A DNA stretch of 47,227 nucleotides from Sphingomonas bacterium (GTDB lineage Bacteria; Pseudomonadota; Alphaproteobacteria; Sphingomonadales; Sphingomonadaceae). Positions 1 through 8,686 of the stretch are shown one piece after another (the stretch's first letter is position 1; the number at the start of each line of letters is the position of its first letter). A program made the position numbers and the translations under genes. The stretch covers positions 1 to 47,227 of the forward strand of contig NZ_JAQGKZ010000016.1 in assembly GCF_028289855.1 (NCBI RefSeq), given 5' to 3'. The notes beneath the pieces are model-generated. The model searched no databases and was not told the DNA's origin. It saw only the letters and a list, made by a program, of their open reading frames with translations.

Positions 1-1161
1 CATCAGCCGCGTGGCGAGTTCGGTGATCGGCATGACGGTCTTCGACCCCTTGCCGGCTTCGGCCATCGGCTTGCCCAGCTTGGCCGCCTGCGCTGCCAGC
101 TTCTGGTCGTATGGGATCAAAAAATCGATCTTGCGCTCGATCGAGCCCTCGAAATCCTTGCGCGCGATTTCCAGCGCGCCCTGCGGCACGCGGTTGGCCA
201 CCACGACGACGTTGGTCTGCGGGGCGTTCGACTTGAGCCACGACAGGATGCGGATCGTATCGCGCGCCGCCGCCAGCGTCAGTTCGGTGACGACGACCGC
301 GGTCTGGATGTCGCTGATCAGATGCGGGTGCTGGACCAGCATGCCGCGCGGCAGATCGACGACGGTGCATTCGAACGCAGCGCGCATCTCTTCCTGCAAC
401 TGATAGAAGGCCGATCCATCGGTCATCATCGGCGAGTTGATCGGCGCTTCGGCCGACAACACCGCGAGCCGCTCGCTGGCCTTGACCATCGCGCGTTCGA
501 TGAAGAGTCCGTCGATGCGGCTGGGATTCTCGATCGCGTCGGTCAGGCCGCGGCCCGGCTCGAGGTCGAGCGCCAGCGCGCCGGTGCCGAAATGGACGTC
601 GAGGTCGAGCAAAGCCGTGGTACGGCCGCCCTTTTCGCTCATCAGCCACGCGACCGAGGTCGCCACCGTCGAGGCGCCGGCGCCGCCGCGGGTGCCGATG
701 ATCGCGGTCGCGCAATGCGGACGATCGACCGACCCTTCAGCGAGCTTCGGCGCGTTGAGGATCGCTTGCGCGTTGCCGAACGCTTCGCGCAACATGTCGG
801 CGGTCAGCGGCTTGAGCAGATAGTCCTGGATCCCGCTCGCGGTCAGGTCGCGGTACAGGCGGACGTCGTTGACCTGGCCCGCCGCGATCACGACGGTGCC
901 CGGCTCGCAGACCTCGGCCAGTGCGTTGATGTCGTTGAGCGGATCGCCGCTTTCCGAAAGATCGACGAACAGCACTTGCGGGCTCGCGGAGACCGACAGC
1001 GACTGGACCGCATTGCGCAGCCCGCCCTTGTTGACCTTCTCGGCCGACCACCCCAATTCGCTGGCGATCGGACGCAACGCCTCGGCGGTCGTCTCGTCGC
1101 AGACATAGGCGACGAAGGGCTCGCGATGTGCGACGCCTGCGGGTTTCCACGGCGCGTTCAT
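1..1161 (-). CDS. cpaE: CpaE-like Tad pilus assembly ATPase (C-terminus cut by window edge)
   Basis: ParA/MinD-type ATPase of the Tad (Flp/type IVb) pilus system; family members act at the inner membrane in localising pilus assembly. Residues 1-150 form a receiver-like domain without a clear phosphorylation site. The deviant Walker A loop is GTRGGAGAST at about 156-165, where the family-typical first lysine is Arg; it is followed by an LLDLDVHFG segment (MinD switch region). The start is the ATG at 1161, one base after the cpaD stop, and the gene follows cpaD in the order usual for cpaA-F. At least 387 codons are visible and the frame is still open at base 1, so the last residues lie outside. 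The name rests on domain pattern plus operon context and is secure. Confidence 0.93.
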   Translation of the reverse strand, partial: MNAPWKPAGVAHREPFVAYVCDETTAEALRPIASELGWSAEKVNKGGLRNAVQSLSVSASPQVLFVDLSESGDPLNDINALAEVCEPGTVVIAAGQVNDVRLYRDLTASGIQDYLLKPLTADMLREAFGNAQAILNAPKLAEGSVDRPHCATAIIGTRGGAGASTVATSVAWLMSEKGGRTTALLDLDVHFGTGALALDLEPGRGLTDAIENPSRIDGLFIERAMVKASERLAVLSAEAPINSPMMTDGSAFYQLQEEMRAAFECTVVDLPRGMLVQHPHLISDIQTAVVVTELTLAAARDTIRILSWLKSNAPQTNVVVVANRVPQGALEIARKDFEGSIERKIDFLIPYDQKLAAQAAKLGKPMAEAGKGSKTVMPITELATRLM

Positions 1162-1162
1162 C

Positions 1163-1795
1163 TTATTTGCCTCCAGTCGATTCGGTTTTGATGACGGTGC
1201 CGCCGGCACCGGTCGGCGTGGCCTTGCGATAGGTGTCGATCGCGCGGCCCGACGTCCTGGCGTCGAACGTGTCGGTGCCCGGCTGGCCACGCACCAGGTC
1301 GAGCGGATCGGCGACCATCGCCGCCAGATTGGCCTGGGTGGCGCAGCCGTAATTGGACGTTGTGCTGGCTTCGAATTCATCCTGGCCGCTGCGGCTGAAA
1401 TCCGGGCAGCCCGGGACGCGGGCGGCTGTGCGGCTGACCACCACGCGCGCCATGCCGGCGGTGATCGGTGCGGGCGTGATCGGCGCGCGATCGTCGATCA
1501 GGATGCCGTAGCGCGCGGCGATCGCGGCGACCTGGCCGGTCGCGGCACCACCGCCACGGTTGGGATCGTCGACCGAGACATGGTCGCCGTAGTGCAGGCG
1601 CATCGTCGCCAGCCAGCCGGCGACGCGGTCGGCCTCGCCGGGGGCAAGGCCGCCGGGGGTGGTCTGCACGTCGAACGTATAATCGGTGCGGCTGACGACC
1701 GGCTGATAGACGGTGTCGACGCCGCGATTGAGCGTGCCGCAACCGCCCAGCATCAAGGCCGGGGCCGAGAAAGCGGCGAACAGGATCTTGCGCAT
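1163..1795 (-). CDS. cpaD: CpaD-family pilus assembly lipoprotein
   Basis: Predicted outer-membrane lipoprotein of the Tad pilus, 210 aa. The N-terminus is a lipoprotein signal with lipobox LGGC (residues 16-19, lipidated Cys19). The rest matches the CpaD family layout: a Thr/Tyr-rich N-terminal half, a VVVSRTAARVPGCPDF segment, and the Asn-Tyr-Gly-Cys-Ala ... Asn-Leu-Ala motif (SNYGCATQANLAAMVADP) that is the family hallmark and precedes the PLDLVRG segment. The ATG at 1795 was chosen because it places the signal peptide at the N-terminus; the longer open frame upstream only shadows cpaC. It lies 26 bases after cpaC and one base before cpaE. In family models CpaD partners the secretin CpaC. 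Confidence 0.92.
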   Translation of the reverse strand: MRKILFAAFSAPALMLGGCGTLNRGVDTVYQPVVSRTDYTFDVQTTPGGLAPGEADRVAGWLATMRLHYGDHVSVDDPNRGGGAATGQVAAIAARYGILIDDRAPITPAPITAGMARVVVSRTAARVPGCPDFSRSGQDEFEASTTSNYGCATQANLAAMVADPLDLVRGQPGTDTFDARTSGRAIDTYRKATPTGAGGTVIKTESTGGK

Positions 1796-1821
1796 GATGG
1801 GATGTCCCTCGCTGGCGTCGT

Positions 1822-3438
1822 TCACTGGCTGAACCCGGGCGTCGGCGAACCGGCGTCCTTCTTCGATTTCTTGGGCAACACGGCCTTGCCCTCGTCGCGC
1901 TTGGCTTCGGGGACGGGGCCGTTGTTGACGGGAGCGACCGGCACCGGCGCGTTGGCGCCGAGCGACGGGCCGGCGACGTTCGGCGTCGCCATGCTCGGCT
2001 TGGCGCGATCGCCACCCTGGACGCCGCCGCCCAGCTTGCCCATGAACACGCGACCGAGGTCGGTCGGTGCCTGATAGCCGTCGGTCGGCAGCACGATCTC
2101 GTTCGCATTGACCGGCTTCACCAGATACGGCGTAACGACGATCATCAGCTCGGTTTCGTTGCGTTGCCATCCGGTGGAACGGAACAGCGCCCCCAGGATC
2201 GGCACGTTGCCCAGCCCCGGGGTCTTGTCGATCTTGTTGTTGGTCGAATTGGAGATCAGCCCGCCGATCACCATCGACTGGCCCGACCCTAGCTCGACCG
2301 TGGTTTCCGCACGGCGCGTGCTGAGACCGGGGATGATATTGCCGCCGATCGTGACCGAACCGGCCGATGTCAGCTCGGACACTTCCGGCCGAACGCGCAA
2401 GGAGATGCGACCGTCGGACAACACCGTGGGGGTGTAGGCCAGGCTGACGCCATATTGCTTGAACTCGACCGTTACCGCGCCAAGCCCGGTGCTGAGCGGG
2501 ATCGGAATTTCGCCGCCGACCAGGAAGCTGGCGGTTTCGCCCGACAGCGCCGACAAATTGGGCTGCGCCAGCGTCACGACCTGGCCGTTGGATTCACCGA
2601 GATCGAGCGCGCCCAGGATATCGAGCCCGAACAGCCGGCCCAGCCCGCCGATCGTCGTGCTCTGCGCACCCTTCTGGACCGCCGTGCCCGGCGCCTGGAT
2701 GAACTGGCCGGTATTGGGATCGCGCGTGTAGCCGGTGACCGTCCCCAACCCGACGCCGAGCGGCAGGTTGGGATCGTTGGTAAAGGTGGTCGCGGGGCTA
2801 CGCCCGTTCGCGATACCGAACTTGAACCCGCCGGTGCCGTCGAGCGTGGTGAGATTGGACCCGATATTCTTGGCGAAGCTCTTGGTCACCTCCGCGATCT
2901 TGACCTGCAGGTTGACCTGCAGCGGAGTAGCCGTCCTGATCCGGCTGATGACCTTGGTCTTGTCGCCGACGAATGCCTGGACCAGGCTCTGCGCTTCCTG
3001 CGCGTCGTCCGGGCTCATCACGGTGCCGGTCAGCAGCACGACGCCGTTCATCGTGTAGCTGGTGAGCTGCGCCTCGGGCATTGCGAGCTTGAGCATCTGG
3101 TTGATCGAGCTGAAATTGTCGCCGACGCGGATCGTCGCGGAGAACACCACTTGCCCGGTCTTGGTCGTGGCCGAGACGGTGGTCTCACCGCCCAGCTTGC
3201 CGAACACGTAGATCTGGGTCGGCGAGCGGACCTGAACGTCGGCGATCGTCGGGTTGGCGACGAACACGTCGCTGATCGGACGCGCCAGCGTGATCAGCCG
3301 GCCCTGGTTGGTGTCGACCTCGACCACGCGGGCGGAGGCCGATTGAGCGGGCGCGGCGGCGGGCGTGGCGGCGCCGGTGGCGGCGATCGCCAGCGCGGCG
3401 GCCATCGGCCAGCCAGCCCTGTTGAGACGGTTCAACAT
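1822..3438 (-). CDS. cpaC: CpaC/RcpA-family pilus secretin
   Basis: Outer-membrane secretin that forms the exit channel of the Tad pilus, 538 aa. It has a Sec signal peptide (about residues 1-32), an N-terminal domain with the repeated VRSPTQIYVFGK pattern, a BON-like segment (LTGTVMSPDDAQEAQ) and a C-terminal secretin domain ending with VPILGALFRSTGWQRNETEL followed by a hydrophobic strand VVTPYLVKPV, the usual type II/III secretin signature. After it comes a 70-residue Gly/Pro/Lys-rich tail that is longer than in many homologues. The start ATG overlaps the cpaB stop (ATGA), which implies translational coupling. Confidence 0.95.
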   Translation of the reverse strand: MLNRLNRAGWPMAAALAIAATGAATPAAAPAQSASARVVEVDTNQGRLITLARPISDVFVANPTIADVQVRSPTQIYVFGKLGGETTVSATTKTGQVVFSATIRVGDNFSSINQMLKLAMPEAQLTSYTMNGVVLLTGTVMSPDDAQEAQSLVQAFVGDKTKVISRIRTATPLQVNLQVKIAEVTKSFAKNIGSNLTTLDGTGGFKFGIANGRSPATTFTNDPNLPLGVGLGTVTGYTRDPNTGQFIQAPGTAVQKGAQSTTIGGLGRLFGLDILGALDLGESNGQVVTLAQPNLSALSGETASFLVGGEIPIPLSTGLGAVTVEFKQYGVSLAYTPTVLSDGRISLRVRPEVSELTSAGSVTIGGNIIPGLSTRRAETTVELGSGQSMVIGGLISNSTNNKIDKTPGLGNVPILGALFRSTGWQRNETELMIVVTPYLVKPVNANEIVLPTDGYQAPTDLGRVFMGKLGGGVQGGDRAKPSMATPNVAGPSLGANAPVPVAPVNNGPVPEAKRDEGKAVLPKKSKKDAGSPTPGFSQ

Positions 3439-4463
3439 CAGTTCTTCCCCCCGACCGGCATTTCGGTCACGCTATTCCCGCGGGCGATGCGCACCGTCGG
3501 GCCAACATTCGCGGGGACTCCCCCCGGATATCCGCCGCCGCTGCCGCCCGAGCGGGCATAGGGCGACTCGCTCTTGCCGGGCACGGTGCGGCGCTGGAAG
3601 CGCGACACGTCGGCACCCGTGGCAAAGGTCGTCTTGTTCGCGGTCGGCTGGTTCGAAGCGGCGTCCAGCATGGCCTTTTCGGCCTTGGGATCCTTGCCGT
3701 TCGGCACCTGAATGCTGCCGTCGGCGATCGCCGCGTCGAGCTCGCTCGCGCTGTCGGCCAGCGGGCGCAGCACGACCGACAGGTCGCCGAGCGCACGCGC
3801 CACCGAAATCTTCTCCGCGATCGACGGCGTCGCCTCGATCGTCACCATCGAGATGTTCTTGACCACGGTCTTGCCCTGGTCGTCGACGTCGGTGGTGGTG
3901 CGCTGGTCGGTCGCCAGCACGCGCAAATTCTTCATGATCGTCTCGGCGACGCTGAGCGGCGGGCCATCGCCGCCGCCGGGCACCTTTTGCGTGAGCATGA
4001 TGTCGATGCGGTCGCCCGGGAACACGAAGCCCGCGACCGAATTCTTGTTTTCGACCGGGAAGGTCACCGCGCGCATGCCGGGCGTCAGCGCTGCGGCCAG
4101 GAAGCCGCGGTCGCCGGGCTTGACCAGCGACCCCTGGGTCAGCGGCTGACCGGCGGTGATCACGTTGCGGACGACGGTGCCCTGCAGCGTCTTGGGATCG
4201 AACCCGTCCTTCTTCACGAAATACGCACCCTCGACCAATTCCTTGGGCCAGGGCTGATATTTGAAGCTCGTGGCGTCGAGGATCGTTCCGACCGGCAACG
4301 CCTTGGTCGCGACCAGCACTTCGGTGCCCGTGACCGTCGGCGGCGCCATTTGGGCGCTCGCCGCCGGCGCGCTCGATCCGGCGATCAGGCTGCGCGCCAT
4401 GAACGCGGTGATGGCGGCGACGACCAGCGCCCCCACCAGCAAAATGATCTTGCGACTATCCAT
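3438..4463 (-). CDS. cpaB: CpaB/RcpC-family pilus assembly protein
   Basis: Tad pilus assembly protein of the CpaB/RcpC family, about 341 aa. One N-terminal membrane anchor (about residues 7-25), then a SAF domain (VLVATKALPVGTIL, near 45-110), then the RcpC domain with the PGMRAVTFPVENKNSVAGFV and PGDRIDIMLT signatures. Two in-frame ATGs exist: 4472 and 4463. The AAAGGGG ribosome-binding site lies only one base from 4472 but ten from 4463, so 4463 is preferred; a caller may choose the longer form. The Gly/Pro-rich C-terminus (SGGSGGGYPGG) looks disordered. It follows cpaA after about 40 bases that hold a perfect hairpin and overlaps cpaC by ATGA. Confidence 0.92.
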   Translation of the reverse strand: MDSRKIILLVGALVVAAITAFMARSLIAGSSAPAASAQMAPPTVTGTEVLVATKALPVGTILDATSFKYQPWPKELVEGAYFVKKDGFDPKTLQGTVVRNVITAGQPLTQGSLVKPGDRGFLAAALTPGMRAVTFPVENKNSVAGFVFPGDRIDIMLTQKVPGGGDGPPLSVAETIMKNLRVLATDQRTTTDVDDQGKTVVKNISMVTIEATPSIAEKISVARALGDLSVVLRPLADSASELDAAIADGSIQVPNGKDPKAEKAMLDAASNQPTANKTTFATGADVSRFQRRTVPGKSESPYARSGGSGGGYPGGVPANVGPTVRIARGNSVTEMPVGGKN

Positions 4464-4481
4464 GTCGTTCATGCCCCTTTG

Positions 4482-4497
4482 CCGGCCGACTGGCCGG
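4482..4497 (-). other. Intercistronic hairpin between cpaA and cpaB
   Basis: A perfect 6-bp stem with a 4-base loop (CCGGCC, AGTC, GGCCGG in the mRNA sense) lies between the cpaA stop and the cpaB ribosome-binding site AAAGGGG, five bases before the G tract. There is no U-tract, so it is not a standard intrinsic terminator. It could set the relative output of the peptidase gene and the assembly genes by protecting mRNA ends or shading the ribosome-binding site; that role is inference. Confidence 0.5.
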
Positions 4498-4513
4498 TTG
4501 ACCCACCGTTAAT

Positions 4514-4984
4514 CTACGTAAACTGGTTAAATATTGGTTCACTCAGCGCGATCATCGACGCCATGGCGATCGCGACCCCGTACGGCGTCTCGACAGCCCC
4601 CGGCGCTTTCCTGCGCCAATGGTCGAGCATCATGATCAGCGTGAGCGCGCCGCCGATGACCGACATGATCACCAGCATGCTCAGCAGCGCCTGTCCCGGC
4701 AGCCACAAAGCGAGCGCGCCGATCATCTTGACGTCCCCGCCGCCCATCCACCCGAAGTGGAACGCGCCGACGAACACCGCGAACACGCCGACCGCGATGG
4801 CGAGCTGGATTGCGGCGTCGCTCCAGCCATAGCCCTGAACATACCACCAGGCCGGCGCCATCAGCGCGATCGCGGCGTTCTTCCAATTGGCGATCTCACG
4901 GGTACGCGCGTCCTCGATCCCTGCGGAAAGCAGGATCAGGACAAGCGCCGCAACGAGCGCGTAAGACAGAAAACCCCAGCCCAT
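4514..4984 (-). CDS. cpaA: CpaA/TadV prepilin peptidase
   Basis: Inner-membrane aspartyl peptidase that cleaves the leader of Flp-type prepilins, 156 aa, the short form without an N-methyltransferase domain, as expected for TadV/CpaA. The two catalytic aspartates are visible: Asp25 (GIEDARTREI) and Asp84 in the GxGD-type motif GGGDVK (81-86). About five membrane segments. It is the first gene of the minus-strand pilus operon, and only 48 bases separate its start from the divergent hydrolase gene. Usually a flp pilin gene precedes or follows cpaA; none is present on either strand here, so the pilin must be encoded elsewhere. Confidence 0.93.
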   Translation of the reverse strand: MGWGFLSYALVAALVLILLSAGIEDARTREIANWKNAAIALMAPAWWYVQGYGWSDAAIQLAIAVGVFAVFVGAFHFGWMGGGDVKMIGALALWLPGQALLSMLVIMSVIGGALTLIMMLDHWRRKAPGAVETPYGVAIAMASMIALSEPIFNQFT

Positions 4985-5032
4985 CGGACCATAGCCCTAG
5001 ACGCGAGGGCTTTCCAAAAAGTAACCAGCGGG

Positions 5033-5977
5033 ATGACTTCCGCAGAAAACATCCGCCGCGCCTATCCGCCCGGCAGCGAAATCTCGATGTGGACCGCCCC
5101 CGACGGCTGGCAATTGCGCCGGTTCGACTGGCCGTCGGCGGCGGCCAAACCGCGCGGATCGATCCTGTTTCAGGCCGGGCGCGGCGACTTGTTCGAAAAA
5201 TATCTCGAGACGTTCCATCACTGGCACGACCAGGGCTGGTCGATCAGCTCGTTCGATTGGCGCGGGCAAGGCGGGTCCGGGCGCCTGTCCGACGATCCGC
5301 ATGTCGGCGATATCGACCGGTTCGGCACCTACCTCGCCGATTTCGGTGCATTCTGGAAAATCTGGGCACCGACCGCGCCAACGCCGCACGTGACGATTGG
5401 GCATTCGATGGGCGGTCATCTGATCTGCCGCGCGCTCGCCAAGAGCCTGGCCGAGCCCGCCGCCGCGGTGCTCGTCGCGCCGATGATGGGGGTGCATGCG
5501 CCGATCAGTTCTGGGTTTGGCGAATGGCTCGCCAATTTCGCGATGAACAGGGGCGACCCGAAGCGGCGCGCGTGGAAGGGGAACGAACGCCCGGCGACGA
5601 TGGGCAGCCGCCAGTCGCTGCTGACGCACGACGACGATCGCTATGCCGACGAGCCGTGGTGGTGGCAGGCCCACCCCGAACTCCAGCTCGGCCCGCCGAG
5701 CTGGCGCTGGGTGGTGCGGGCGTTCGAATCGACTCGGCGGCTTCGGCTGAGCCGGCGGGTCAAGCTGATGAAGGTGCCCGTGCTGATGCTGGTGGCGGAC
5801 GCCGACAAATTGGTTCGCGCGCAGGACGAATTGTCGGTTGCCGGCAACATTCCCGATTGCCGCGTCGTCCGCTTCGGCGCCGAATCGGCACATGAAATCC
5901 TGCGCGAGGTCGATGACGTCCGTAATCGCGCGCTTGGCGAGATCGACATTTTCCTCTCGGCGCGCGCGCAGCAATGA
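5033..5977 (+). CDS. Alpha/beta hydrolase, lysophospholipase/monoacylglycerol-lipase type
   Basis: Serine hydrolase of 314 aa with the alpha/beta fold; homologues act on monoacylglycerols or lysophospholipids. The nucleophile elbow is GHSMGGH with Ser125; the likely acid is Asp258 (ADADKLV) and the base His287 (SAHEIL). The segment FDWRGQGGSGR (around 76-86) is the oxyanion/strand-4 signature of the lysophospholipase group (COG2267). No signal peptide, so probably cytoplasmic. The ATG at 5033 gives the family-typical start; a much longer open frame upstream runs antisense through cpaA and is a shadow. The stop overlaps the next gene's start (ATGA). The substrate cannot be read from sequence. 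Confidence 0.88.
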   Translation: MTSAENIRRAYPPGSEISMWTAPDGWQLRRFDWPSAAAKPRGSILFQAGRGDLFEKYLETFHHWHDQGWSISSFDWRGQGGSGRLSDDPHVGDIDRFGTYLADFGAFWKIWAPTAPTPHVTIGHSMGGHLICRALAKSLAEPAAAVLVAPMMGVHAPISSGFGEWLANFAMNRGDPKRRAWKGNERPATMGSRQSLLTHDDDRYADEPWWWQAHPELQLGPPSWRWVVRAFESTRRLRLSRRVKLMKVPVLMLVADADKLVRAQDELSVAGNIPDCRVVRFGAESAHEILREVDDVRNRALGEIDIFLSARAQQ

Positions 5978-7056
5978 ATTTCGACATCGCCATCATCGGC
6001 GCCGGGATCGCGGGTGCGAGCCTTGCCGCCGAGGTTGCACCGCATGCCAGCGTGCTGGTCCTCGAGGCCGAGGATGTCGCGGGCTATCACGCCACCGGGC
6101 GCTCCGCCGCATTCTGGGAGGAGACGTACGGCGGGCCCGCCGTCCAGCCGCTGTCCGCAGCATCGCGCGGGTTGTTGGACGCTGCAGGATTCCTGCAACC
6201 CCTGGGGTCGCTCCATATCGGACGCGAGGAAGAGCGGGAGCTGATCGACGGCATGCTGGCGCAGTTCGCGGGCACCGGGGTCGATCTGTCGCCGGTCGAT
6301 CCGCGCGAGCGCATCGCCGGGCTGCGGCCCGAGTGGAACCTGGCGGTGTGGGAGCCGAGTTGCGCCTATATCGACGTCGCCGCGCTGCACGCTCAGGCGC
6401 TGTCGCGGGCTAAAAAAGCCGGGGCCGCGTTGGTACTCGACGCCGCGCTGACCAGCGCGACGCGCACCGATGGCGTGTGGCGGCTGGAGACCAAGGCCGG
6501 AGCGTACCAAGCCAAAATACTGGTCAACGCGGCGGGCGCGTGGGTCGATCGGGTCGCGGCGATGGCCGGCGTCGCGCCGATCGGGATCGCCCCGTTTCGC
6601 CGCACCTTGGTCCAGCTCCGCGTCGATCCGCCGGTGCCCGACGATGCGCCGCACGTCGCGCATATCGGCGGCGACTTCTACTTCAAGCCGGAGGCGGGCG
6701 GGCGGCTGTGGCTCAGCCCGCACGACGAAATCCCCAGCGATCCCGGTGACGTCCAGCCCGAGGAACTCGATATCGCGATCGCGATCGATCGGCTCGAACA
6801 CGCGGTCGACTGGCGGATCGAGCGGGTCGAACGAAGCTGGGCGGGATTGCGCAGCTTCGCACCCGACCGCTTGCCGGTCTATGGCTTCGATAACGCGGTG
6901 CCGGGCTTCTTCTGGTGCGCGGGGCAGGGCGGGTTCGGCATCCAGACCGCGCCCGCCGCGTCGCTGGTTGCCGCCTCGCTATTGCTCGGCACAACGCCCG
7001 ATCCGCTCGTCGCGGGAATTGATCGGGACCGTTATTCGCCCGCACGGTTTCGCTAG
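5974..7056 (+). CDS. FAD-dependent oxidoreductase, D-amino-acid/glycine oxidase family
   Basis: Flavoenzyme of 360 aa in the DAO superfamily (DadA/GlyA-oxidase/sarcosine-oxidase-like). The N-terminal dinucleotide-binding loop is GAGIAG (residues 9-14) followed by a hydrophobic strand ending in Glu (LVLEAED). The middle contains the ILVNAAGAWVDRVA FAD-binding segment, and the C-terminus has the FFWCAGQGGFGIQTAPAAS flavin loop, close to that of D-amino-acid dehydrogenases. It probably oxidises an amine or amino acid in the cytoplasm or at the membrane face. It is translationally coupled to the upstream hydrolase by an ATGA overlap. Exact substrate unknown. Confidence 0.88.
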   Translation: MNFDIAIIGAGIAGASLAAEVAPHASVLVLEAEDVAGYHATGRSAAFWEETYGGPAVQPLSAASRGLLDAAGFLQPLGSLHIGREEERELIDGMLAQFAGTGVDLSPVDPRERIAGLRPEWNLAVWEPSCAYIDVAALHAQALSRAKKAGAALVLDAALTSATRTDGVWRLETKAGAYQAKILVNAAGAWVDRVAAMAGVAPIGIAPFRRTLVQLRVDPPVPDDAPHVAHIGGDFYFKPEAGGRLWLSPHDEIPSDPGDVQPEELDIAIAIDRLEHAVDWRIERVERSWAGLRSFAPDRLPVYGFDNAVPGFFWCAGQGGFGIQTAPAASLVAASLLLGTTPDPLVAGIDRDRYSPARFR

Positions 7057-7110
7057 CAGGGCCGGTTCGGGACCGCTAACATGGATCAGTCTATCAGAGG
7101 GAGGGTTCCG

Positions 7111-7287
7111 ATGGCGTACACGTTCGAAATCTACAAGGACAAGGCCGAGGAGTTCCGAGTCCGCTTCAAGTATAACAGCACAATCATGTTCTCGACCGAG
7201 GGCTATTCGAGCAAGGCCAACGCGCAGAACGCGATCGATTCGATCAAGGAAAACGGCCCCGGGGCTGAGGTCGTCGATAACGCCTAA
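7111..7287 (+). CDS. DUF1508/YegP-like small protein
   Basis: 58-aa protein of the YegP/DUF1508 family. It has the whole family pattern: [16 protein letters not shown], then a Ser-rich turn ([23 protein letters not shown]) and an acidic end. The fold is a small beta-beta-alpha unit; E. coli YegP carries two copies, here there is one. The ATG at 7111 is chosen over an in-frame one 30 bases upstream because it has GAGGGAGGG at proper spacing. The TAA stop overlaps the rnhA stop on the other strand by four bases (CTAA). Function unknown; homologues are often stress-induced. Confidence 0.85.
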   Translation: MAYTFEIYKDKAEEFRVRFKYNSTIMFSTEGYSSKANAQNAIDSIKENGPGAEVVDNA

Positions 7288-7736
7288 GCGGTTTTGCGCG
7301 CGGCGTCCGCCGCGTCGCTCGCCAGCCGGTCGGCCCGCTCGTTGTCGGGGTGACCGGCATGGCCCTTCACCCAGACCCATTCGACGCGGTGCGGCGCCGC
7401 GGCGTCGATCAGCGCCTGCCATAGTTCGGCATTCTTGACCGGTTTCTTGTCAGCGGTGCGCCAGCCGTTCTTGCGCCAGCCGTGGATCCATTTGGTCAGC
7501 CCGTCCATCACGTAACGGCTGTCGGTCGACAGCGTCACGCGGCACGGGCGGGTGAGCGCGTTGAGCCCCTCGATCGCCGCTTTCAGCTCCATGCGGTTGT
7601 TGGTGGTGAGCGTTTCGCCGCCCGACAATTCCTTCTCGCGCGACCCCTTGCGGATCAGCACGCCCCAGCCGCCCGGCCCGGGATTGCCCTTGCAGGCGCC
7701 GTCGGTGGCGATCTCGACATGGGCGAGTTCGGTCAT
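7284..7736 (-). CDS. rnhA: Ribonuclease HI
   Basis: Degrades the RNA strand of RNA-DNA hybrids (Okazaki primers, R-loops). 150 aa, normal length. Catalytic carboxylates Asp12 ([14 protein letters not shown]), Glu50 (NNRMELKA), Asp72 (STDSRYV) and the C-terminal Asp in NERADRLA are all present, as is the basic handle region ([16 protein letters not shown]). The start ATG overlaps the thrB stop (ATGA), so it is the last gene of the ispH-thrB-rnhA operon. A longer open frame upstream is a shadow of thrB. Confidence 0.96.
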   Translation of the reverse strand: MTELAHVEIATDGACKGNPGPGGWGVLIRKGSREKELSGGETLTTNNRMELKAAIEGLNALTRPCRVTLSTDSRYVMDGLTKWIHGWRKNGWRTADKKPVKNAELWQALIDAAAPHRVEWVWVKGHAGHPDNERADRLASDAADAARKTA

Positions 7737-8683
7737 GCGAAGATGCCGGGGTTGGCCGCGTAGAAATCGAGCCGGTTGAGGTACGCGATCGGGTCCTTGC
7801 GCGTGACCAGCGCGTCGGACGGCGTGTATAGCCAGTCCCACGCGCGGGTGAGCAGGAAGCGCAACGCGCCACTGCGCGCGAGCAACGGCATGGCGGCCCG
7901 TTCGGCCCCGGACAACGGACGGACACTTTCATACCCGGCGATCAGCGCGTCACCTGCCGCTCCATCGTAAGCCGCGCCCGACACGTCAAACGCCCAGGCG
8001 CCGTGCATCACCGCCAAATCCCAAGCGAGCATGCCTCTCGCGGCGAAATAGAAATCGATCAGCCCCGTAACGTGGTCGCCGATCATCAGCACGTTGTCGG
8101 GAAACAGATCGCCGTGAACGATCCCGGCGGGAAGCGTGGCGTCGATCGCAGCGATGGCGTAGATTTCGTCGGCCACGCGCGCGTTCAAGCCGGGTCGGAT
8201 CGCCTCGAAATCGAAACCCTCACGTGCAGCGAAGGCTGCGAGGGCATGTGGCGCAAAGTCATTCTCTCGACCGCGGTCAAAATCGGCGAGCGCGACATGC
8301 ATCTCGGCCAACGCCGCGCCTGCGGCGTGGGCCTGCGCCGGGGTCGGATGCGACAGCGAGACGCCGGGCAGAAACTCGATCAAGCAAGCGGGGCGCTCCT
8401 CCAGCGTCTGAATCGCTACGCCGGCTCGATCGGGCAGCATCCGCGGTACCAGACAGCCCTTCGCCGAGAGATGATCGAGCAACGCGATAAAGAACGGCAA
8501 GTCGCCAGCCGCGACGCGCTTTTCGTAGAGAGTCAGGAAAAAGCGGCCCTGGGTCGTATCGACCATGTAATTGGAATTCTCGACGCCCTCGGCGATGCCC
8601 TTGGCGGATACCAGGTCGCCGACATCGTAGCGCGTCAGGAAATCCCCCAGCGCTTCGGCCGAAACGTGCGTGTAGACCGCCAA
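7733..8683 (-). CDS. thrB: Homoserine kinase, ThrB of APH/choline-kinase fold
   Basis: Phosphorylates homoserine in threonine synthesis. 316 aa, with the alphaproteobacterial/pseudomonad kinase fold (aminoglycoside-phosphotransferase-like), not the GHMP type of E. coli. The N-terminus [15 protein letters not shown] and [13 protein letters not shown] match the ThrB2 family; the catalytic loop is HGDLFPDN (His190-Asn197) and the metal-binding Asp is in GLIDFYFA (Asp210). It sits 3 bases after ispH and overlaps rnhA, an arrangement (ispH-thrB-rnhA) common in alphaproteobacteria. Confidence 0.95.
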   Translation of the reverse strand: MAVYTHVSAEALGDFLTRYDVGDLVSAKGIAEGVENSNYMVDTTQGRFFLTLYEKRVAAGDLPFFIALLDHLSAKGCLVPRMLPDRAGVAIQTLEERPACLIEFLPGVSLSHPTPAQAHAAGAALAEMHVALADFDRGRENDFAPHALAAFAAREGFDFEAIRPGLNARVADEIYAIAAIDATLPAGIVHGDLFPDNVLMIGDHVTGLIDFYFAARGMLAWDLAVMHGAWAFDVSGAAYDGAAGDALIAGYESVRPLSGAERAAMPLLARSGALRFLLTRAWDWLYTPSDALVTRKDPIAYLNRLDFYAANPGIFA

Positions 8684-8686
8684 GGC

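Noticed and set aside
322..1191. Long plus-strand frame over cpaE
   Set aside because: Arg/Asp-rich shadow of a real minus-strand gene, without RBS or motifs; GC-rich genomes produce many such frames.
4509..4530. TTAA...TTAA near cpaA/cpaB as a CtrA site (TTAA-N7-TTAA)
   Set aside because: The two TTAA are 14 bases apart, not 7; one has only a TTAACCA half-site. Not enough to call CtrA control of the pilus genes.
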